DNA of 64,000 nucleotides from contig JBBAOE010000013.1 of NCBI GenBank assembly GCA_040401595.1, positions 1-64,000 of the forward strand, written 5' to 3'. The first letter of the stretch is position 1. Every line of letters begins with the position of its first letter. The position numbers and the translations under genes are program-made. Origin of the DNA: RFPW01 sp040401595 (GTDB lineage Bacteria; Pseudomonadota; Gammaproteobacteria; Burkholderiales; Burkholderiaceae_E). The notes beneath the pieces were generated by a model. That model was not told the origin of the DNA. It saw only the letters and a list, made by a program, of their open reading frames with translations, and made no database searches. This document shows positions 59,010 through 64,000 of this stretch, in pieces.

Positions 59010-59632
59010 CGCAATGCGATGGCAAACCCCCGCTGCACCGCGGGCCTGGCCATCATCGTTTCGTACCAGCGTTTGACATTGGGATAGTCGCCGAGGTCGA
59101 CCTGATGGCGCGGGTGGCGCCAGACCCATGCCAGGATGGCGAAATCTGCGATCGACAGTTCGTCCGCAAAATACGCATGCTCAGCCAACCGAGCATCCAT
59201 CACCCGGTACAAGCGCCGCGTTTCGGTCATGAAGCGCTGCAGGCCGTAGCGCTTGTCTTCTTCGCTGGCCAAGCCAATGAAGTGATGAACCTGACCCGGC
59301 GTCGGGCCAAAGCCACCCATCTGGAACATCAACCACTCGAGGGTGGACACCCGCCGGACAGGATCAGCAGGCAGGAATTTGCCGGTCTTCTCTGCCAGAT
59401 ACAGCAGGATGGCACCGGATTCGAAAACGCTGATGGGTTTTCCGTTCGGCCCATCGGGATCGATGATGGCTGGAATCTTGTTGTTGGGGCTGATGCTCAG
59501 GAACTCAGGTTTGAACTGGTCGTCCTTGGTGATGTTGACCACGGTGACGGTGTAGTCCAGACCCATCTCTTCGAGAGCGACCGAGATCTTGCGGCCGTTG
59601 GGGGTGTCAAACGCGAATAACTGAATCGTCAT
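59006..59632 (-). CDS. Nu-type glutathione S-transferase (YfcG/YghU-like)
   Basis: The protein has 208 residues from the ATG at 59632. The N-terminus is MTIQLFAFDTPNGRKISVALEEMGLDYTVTVVNITKDDQ, followed by NNKIPAIIDPDG, ISVFESGAILLYLAEK and the FQMGGFGPTPGQVHHF segment typical of Nu-class GSTs, which use Asn/Thr rather than Tyr for glutathione and have disulfide-bond reductase activity in E. coli relatives. It starts 2 bp after the gamma-glutamyltransferase stop on the same strand, an obvious link through glutathione chemistry. Confidence 0.92.
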   Translation of the reverse strand: MTIQLFAFDTPNGRKISVALEEMGLDYTVTVVNITKDDQFKPEFLSISPNNKIPAIIDPDGPNGKPISVFESGAILLYLAEKTGKFLPADPVRRVSTLEWLMFQMGGFGPTPGQVHHFIGLASEEDKRYGLQRFMTETRRLYRVMDARLAEHAYFADELSIADFAILAWVWRHPRHQVDLGDYPNVKRWYETMMARPAVQRGFAIALR

Positions 59633-59634
59633 GA

Positions 59635-61254
59635 TCAATACCCCGCAGCCTGACCATCGCGGCGCGAATCACTCGCCGCGACATACCCATCCTCAAGATC
59701 CTCGGTGCATTTCCAGATGAACTGGCCGCTGCCGTAATCCATATACGTGTCGGGCACGGGCTCGAACTTGTGCCCCAGGGCTTTCAACCCGGTTTGTAAG
59801 TCGGCTCCCATCGTGTACTCGAAGTCCACCGCCAGCCCAGTACTGACTTTCCAGCGCGGCGCGTCACAGGCCGCCTGCGGTTGCTGGCGATAGGTGAGCA
59901 TGCGCACCAGGGTCTGCAAATGGCCTTGAGGCTGCAGATTGCCACCCATGACGCCAAAGCTCATCTGCGGGCGCACTTGACCATCGACGGTTTTCGTTAA
60001 AAACCCGGGAATGATCGTGTGGAAAGGGCGCTTACCCCCGGCCACCACGTTGGGATGCTGCGGGTCGGTTGTGAATCCATAACCGCGGTTCTGCAGGCTG
60101 ACTCCGGTGCCCGGCACGACGACGCCACTGCCAAAGCCCATGTAGTTGGACTGGATTAGGCTGATCATCATCCCGCCCTCATCGGCTGCTGTCATGTAGA
60201 TCGTGCCACCCCCCGGCGGCGTGCCATGTTGAAAGTCGCTTGCCTGATGGGGCTTGATGAGCTTGACCCGTTCGCTCAGATAAGCGTCGCTGAGCAGATC
60301 GGCTGCGGTGACTTGAGTCATCGAGCGAGCATCGGCCACCCAACGATATGTGTCGGCAAAGGCGAGCTTCATGGCTTCGATCTGCAGGTGCTGCGACTCG
60401 ATGCTGTCCGGGGCGTATTGCTTCAGATCGAGTTTGTCCAGCATGCCCAGCGCCATCAGTGCAGCGATGCCCTGGCCGTTGGGCGGGATCTCATGCACGG
60501 TGTAGCCTGCATAGTCTTTGTGAATCGGGGTGACCCAGTCTGGTTGGTAGCCGGCCAGATCGGCGGTGGTCATGCTGCCGCCATTGGCCTGCGAATGCGC
60601 AGCCAGCATCGCAGCGACTTCACCTCGGTAGAACGATTCGCCCAGTGAGTTCGCTATTTTGCGCAGCGTCGCACCTGCCTCCGTGAAGGTGAAGCGCTCA
60701 CCCGGCGCGGGCGCGCGCCCAAAGGGCATAAACGCTTGGGCGAATCCGGGCTGGGACTGCAGGGCCGGAATTTGGCGGCCCCATTTGTCGGACACGATCA
60801 CGCCAACGCCATGGCCACGTTCGGCCAGCTCGATCGCAGGTTCCAACAGGTCCCCAAATGGCAGCCGGCCAAATTTTTTCGAGAGGGCTACCCAGCCCGA
60901 CACGGCGCCAGGTACGGTGACGGCATCCCAGCCTCGCATGGGCATCTTACCGCTGTGCTTCTTCTGGAAATAATCAGGATTCCAGGCGGCGGGTGCCACA
61001 CCCGAGGCATTCAGGCCTTGTAGCTGATGGCCATCCCAGACGATCGCAAAGAGGTCACTGCCTAACCCGTTGGAGACGGGCTCGACAATGGTGAGCGCTG
61101 CTGCTGCGGCGATCGCGGCATCCACTGCGTTGCCACCCTTGAGCAGCATGCGCACGCCGGCCTGGGAGGCCAGGGCCTGGGAGGTCGAGACGATGTTGCG
61201 CGCCATCAGGGGCGTACGAATCGTGGGGTAGGGGTTCTGCCAGTCAAAGTTCAT
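59635..61254 (-). CDS. Gamma-glutamyltransferase family protein
   Basis: The protein has 539 residues and no signal peptide, unlike the periplasmic E. coli Ggt. The N-terminus has LASQAGVRMLLKGGNAVDAAIAAAAALTIVEP. The predicted cleavage/nucleophile Thr351 lies in PPGGGTIYMTAADEGG, where the usual TTH(F/Y) is replaced by TIY, and the oxyanion region GFGSGVVVPGTGVSLQNRGYGF follows. This resembles YwrD-like or acylase-type members. It would cleave gamma-glutamyl amides or related amides. It shares an operon with the downstream GST. Confidence 0.88.
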   Translation of the reverse strand: MNFDWQNPYPTIRTPLMARNIVSTSQALASQAGVRMLLKGGNAVDAAIAAAAALTIVEPVSNGLGSDLFAIVWDGHQLQGLNASGVAPAAWNPDYFQKKHSGKMPMRGWDAVTVPGAVSGWVALSKKFGRLPFGDLLEPAIELAERGHGVGVIVSDKWGRQIPALQSQPGFAQAFMPFGRAPAPGERFTFTEAGATLRKIANSLGESFYRGEVAAMLAAHSQANGGSMTTADLAGYQPDWVTPIHKDYAGYTVHEIPPNGQGIAALMALGMLDKLDLKQYAPDSIESQHLQIEAMKLAFADTYRWVADARSMTQVTAADLLSDAYLSERVKLIKPHQASDFQHGTPPGGGTIYMTAADEGGMMISLIQSNYMGFGSGVVVPGTGVSLQNRGYGFTTDPQHPNVVAGGKRPFHTIIPGFLTKTVDGQVRPQMSFGVMGGNLQPQGHLQTLVRMLTYRQQPQAACDAPRWKVSTGLAVDFEYTMGADLQTGLKALGHKFEPVPDTYMDYGSGQFIWKCTEDLEDGYVAASDSRRDGQAAGY

Positions 61255-61302
61255 TGGGTGCCACTGCCGCGTTCGTCATTGGGAAGGGGAAGGAAATGGG
61301 GG

Positions 61303-61342
61303 GCGCCGGCAGCGAGACTCAGTAGGAGTCTGCCGACGGCGC
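61303..61342 (-). terminator. Hairpin downstream of the M16 peptidase
   Basis: GCGCCG/CGGCGC and AGACTC/GAGTCT pairs enclose a five-base loop with a small internal bulge, 11 bp past the stop of the M16 peptidase on the minus strand, followed on that strand by a CT-rich stretch. A terminator is probable. Confidence 0.5.
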
Positions 61343-61352
61343 TGATAACGGC

Positions 61353-64000
61353 CTATTGTCCCTTGAAATCACCCCCCAGCGCCTTCACGAAGCGCTTCGG
61401 ATCGATGAGTTTTCGCCAGGCTGAAAGCGCCTGTTCGGGCGTTACTTGGGTAATGGCGTCGTCGACCTGCCGGTCAATTGCAAACGTTCTTCCCAAGTAG
61501 GCGTTGGTGGCCAGGGTCAATGCCAAATTGGCGTCCTGAGCCCGAGCAAGGCGGCGGAAATTCAGGATGCCCTCCTTCGCCTCCTTGATCTCGGCGACGG
61601 TGAAACCGTCTCGTTCGACCCGGGTCAACTCTTCCTCAAAGGCGCGTTCCACTTTGGCCCGGTTGCTCGGTGCGAAAATCGCGCTGCCGCTGAAAAAGGA
61701 GGCGGCCTCGAACGGGTTGAAGATGATTTGCGTACGGACGTCGTAGCTCAAGCCTTCTTTTTCACGGATCCGGGTCCACAGGCGTGAGTTGCTGGCGCTC
61801 CCCATAATGAAATTGGCCACCAAGAGTGCTGCCTGCTCGGGGTCAAGCTCCCGGATCGGCAAGGGTTGGCGCATGACCATCACGGCGTTCTGCTTATCCG
61901 GCGTTTCCAGCACCTGACGCATCGGCGTCAGCGGGATCAACGGACGGGGGGCACGTTCAAACGGCGTTTTCGATACCCAGGCCCCCAGCGCTCGGGCGAG
62001 CGCAGCGTTGACAGCCGCCTCATCCATCGCCCCGACGGCAGCAAACTGGGCGTTTGAGGCGCCGAGGAACTGTCGATGAATCTCGCGCACCTGTTCAATG
62101 TTGACGGCCTGCAGGTCCGCGACGAGTTCATCAAACGTGCGCGCGGCGCGCAGATCACCGACGGGATACGGATTGCCGTAGCGCTCGAGCGTATTCGAGA
62201 CCAGTGCCTGAGGCTCCTTGCGAGATTGTTCAATCCCCGAAAGCGCTTGCTGTCGAACCTCCTCGAGCGCGTTGGCGGGCAGGATCGGGTTGCGTAGCAG
62301 GTCGCCGACCAGTTCGATCACGGCGACGAAATTTTCGCGAGTCGATTGAATGCTCACGTTGATCGCCTGAGCATCTCCCCGGATGTTGATCGTGCTTTTC
62401 AAGGCGGTCTGCCGGTCCTGAACCTGTTGGCGCGACAGGCTCGTGGTTCCTTTATCCAGCAGTGCCGGTAACAGCGTCGCTGCAGTCCGGCGCCCCATCA
62501 GGGACTCGACACTGCCAAAGCGAAGAATGAGTTGGGCATCGACGACATTGCCCCGGGTCTCCTTGGGCAGCAGCGACACCTTGAGACCCGGAGCGATCTC
62601 GGCGCGCCGTGTACGGCGTTCTATATTTTCCGGGGTCGCTTCAAATGAAGCGACCGCTGCAGCGGCTTCGACGGGTTTGAATTCCTGAAGTTGTGCCGCT
62701 AGATTGACCGCCTGCGGGACAGGCGCCCGAGCGGGTTTTTCGGTTGGCAGATACTGCGCCATCGTGCGGTTATCGCGCAGCAGCCAGGTGCCCGCGACTC
62801 GATTGATCTCTGTCGTGGTCACCGCCTTGATACGGTCACGTAGCAAGAAGAACAGGCGCCAGTCCCCCAGCGCAACATATTCCGACAGGGCGAGACCGAT
62901 CTGCTCAGGATCCGTGAATCGCCGATCCCACGAAATCAGCCAGTTCGAGCGCGCCCGGTTGACTTCGTCATCGGTAAACGGAGCCTTTGCGATTGACTCG
63001 ATGACATCGATCAGGGCTGTTTGGGCTGCGCCAACCTCCTGGCCTGGCGCAAGTTGCGCACCAAAGATCGTCATCCCCGGGTCAAAGGCTGCCCGACTGA
63101 AGGCAAAGACATTGGCCGCCAATTTGTTGTCGATCAGGCGCTGGTGAAGACGTCCTGCAGGATCGTCACTCATGAGCAGATCGATCAATTTGAGGGCGGC
63201 CATATCGGGATGTGCGCCTGGCGGCACATGGTAGGCCGCGAGAATCAACGGGACACCACTGACACGTCGCAGGGTCACCTGACGCTCTCCGTCCTGGGCG
63301 GGGTCGAGCGTGTAGTGGTTGGGCAGTGCGCGTTTGGGTGCGGGGATTGCACCGAATTCGGTCTGGATCTGTTCGAGAACGGCTGCGGGATCGAATTTTC
63401 CCGAGACGATTAGGGTCGCGTTATCCGGTTGATAGTAAAGTTTATAAAAATCCTTGAGGCGACCAATATCGACCCCTTCGACATCGGCACGCGCGCCGAT
63501 CGTGCTTTTGCCGTAGTTGTGCCACTGGTACATCGTCGCCAGGGTTTTCGCCAGTAGCACCTGAAACGGGTTGTTCTCACCGCGCTCCATCTCGTTACGT
63601 ACGACGGTCATCTCACTGTCGAGGTCGGATTTCGCGATGAAGCAGTTCACCATCGAGTCGGCCGCCCACGAGAGGTACCACCGCAGGTTGTCCTCATTGG
63701 CGCTGAAACTGGCGTAGTAATTTGTGCGATCGATCGTGGTCGAGCCATTGGCCCGCAGGCCACGTTTGCTGAACTCGGCCCAGGCGGTCGGGAATCGCGG
63801 TGAACCCTTGAAGAGCAGATGCTCGAGCAAGTGGGCCATCCCCGTCTCACCATAGTTCTCCTGACGCGAACCGACCCGGTAGGTGATGTTCACGGTCGTG
63901 GTTGGCTTGGAGTCATCGGGTGCAAGGAGGATCTGCAGGCCATTCGCAAGTCGATACTCGCGGATCCCCTCAACACTGCGAACCGGGGTGGCGACCGTAA
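61353..64000 (-). CDS. M16 family metallopeptidase, C-terminal part (runs off the right edge)
   Basis: At least 881 residues are visible; the frame is open to the edge (the extra upstream residues read TVATPVRSVEGIREYRLANG), and the start lies outside. The zinc motif HLLEH (HxxEH) at about 63833 and the SRQENYGETGMAHLLEHLLFKGS segment are typical of pitrilysin/M16 peptidases. Two M16 domain halves follow, with the second half starting near EIAPGLKVSLLPKETRGN. These enzymes degrade peptides in the periplasm or process proteins. The stop is 98 bp from the gamma-glutamyltransferase start. Confidence 0.92.
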   Translation of the reverse strand, partial: TVATPVRSVEGIREYRLANGLQILLAPDDSKPTTTVNITYRVGSRQENYGETGMAHLLEHLLFKGSPRFPTAWAEFSKRGLRANGSTTIDRTNYYASFSANEDNLRWYLSWAADSMVNCFIAKSDLDSEMTVVRNEMERGENNPFQVLLAKTLATMYQWHNYGKSTIGARADVEGVDIGRLKDFYKLYYQPDNATLIVSGKFDPAAVLEQIQTEFGAIPAPKRALPNHYTLDPAQDGERQVTLRRVSGVPLILAAYHVPPGAHPDMAALKLIDLLMSDDPAGRLHQRLIDNKLAANVFAFSRAAFDPGMTIFGAQLAPGQEVGAAQTALIDVIESIAKAPFTDDEVNRARSNWLISWDRRFTDPEQIGLALSEYVALGDWRLFFLLRDRIKAVTTTEINRVAGTWLLRDNRTMAQYLPTEKPARAPVPQAVNLAAQLQEFKPVEAAAAVASFEATPENIERRTRRAEIAPGLKVSLLPKETRGNVVDAQLILRFGSVESLMGRRTAATLLPALLDKGTTSLSRQQVQDRQTALKSTINIRGDAQAINVSIQSTRENFVAVIELVGDLLRNPILPANALEEVRQQALSGIEQSRKEPQALVSNTLERYGNPYPVGDLRAARTFDELVADLQAVNIEQVREIHRQFLGASNAQFAAVGAMDEAAVNAALARALGAWVSKTPFERAPRPLIPLTPMRQVLETPDKQNAVMVMRQPLPIRELDPEQAALLVANFIMGSASNSRLWTRIREKEGLSYDVRTQIIFNPFEAASFFSGSAIFAPSNRAKVERAFEEELTRVERDGFTVAEIKEAKEGILNFRRLARAQDANLALTLATNAYLGRTFAIDRQVDDAITQVTPEQALSAWRKLIDPKRFVKALGGDFKGQ

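Overview
The window is about 60% GC, tightly packed, and has no tRNA, rRNA, CRISPR array or recognisable insertion sequence. The gene families point to a proteobacterium, most likely a betaproteobacterium of the Burkholderiales. The clues are two orphan tripartite-tricarboxylate (Bug-type) receptors, CaiB/BaiF CoA-transferase, crotonase and thiolase modules, and a MetA-pathway type outer-membrane protein. The taxonomy is inference from gene content.

Layout. 1-3445 (minus): metallo-beta-lactamase-fold hydrolase, membrane-anchored DJ-1/PfpI protein, tandem DsbA-like protein and a membrane-anchored sulfatase cut by the left edge, joined by short gaps or overlaps. 3609-10476 (plus): acyl-CoA ligase, EF-hand-like secreted protein, haloalkane dehalogenase, MDR oxidoreductase, enoyl-CoA hydratase and two nitronate monooxygenases. 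10530-14452: unknown conserved protein, DUF2855 protein, second haloalkane dehalogenase, TauE/SafE permease. 14461-21900: membrane-anchored small protein, two SGNH-type lipoproteins around a SulP transporter, an outer-membrane channel with an Ala/Thr-rich insertion, DUF2237. 22015-30464: TetR, long GST, Tat-exported type I sulfatase, two formylglycine-generating-enzyme (FGE) type proteins, second TetR, ferritin-like PF10118 protein, DUF4345. 30584-35653: GMC oxidoreductase, DUF2147, AstE/AspA-type deacylase, GNAT, MFS. 35763-44378 (minus): two GSTs, acyl-CoA dehydrogenase, thiolase, FadB-type protein, coniferyl-type aldehyde dehydrogenase. 44456-54652: DUF1214/DUF1254 pair, FAD monooxygenase, CoA transferase, two Bug receptors, thioesterase, SOUL protein, HCCA-isomerase-like protein, third nitronate monooxygenase, lipocalin-like protein. 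54727-64000: RND pump, GST, gamma-glutamyltransferase, M16 peptidase cut by the right edge.

Functionally this reads as a catabolic region for hydrophobic, possibly sulfated or halogenated, compounds. It holds uptake (outer-membrane channel, Bug receptors, MFS), first attack (sulfatases, dehalogenases, esterases, monooxygenase, GMC oxidoreductase, aldehyde dehydrogenase), CoA activation and beta-oxidation, and detoxification (GSTs, RND pump).

The most interesting signal is not a gene. A 19-bp dyad, TTGRCA-N7-TGYCAA, recurs in seven intergenic spacers, six of them divergent. The sites lie before the acyl-CoA ligase, DUF2855/dehalogenase, SGNH/membrane protein pair, outer-membrane channel, sulfatase/GST pair, GMC oxidoreductase and fadB. 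This suggests one regulator ties these scattered units into a single regulon. A second, different twin dyad (TGGTAC-N6-GTACC) lies between the second tetR and the ferritin-like gene.
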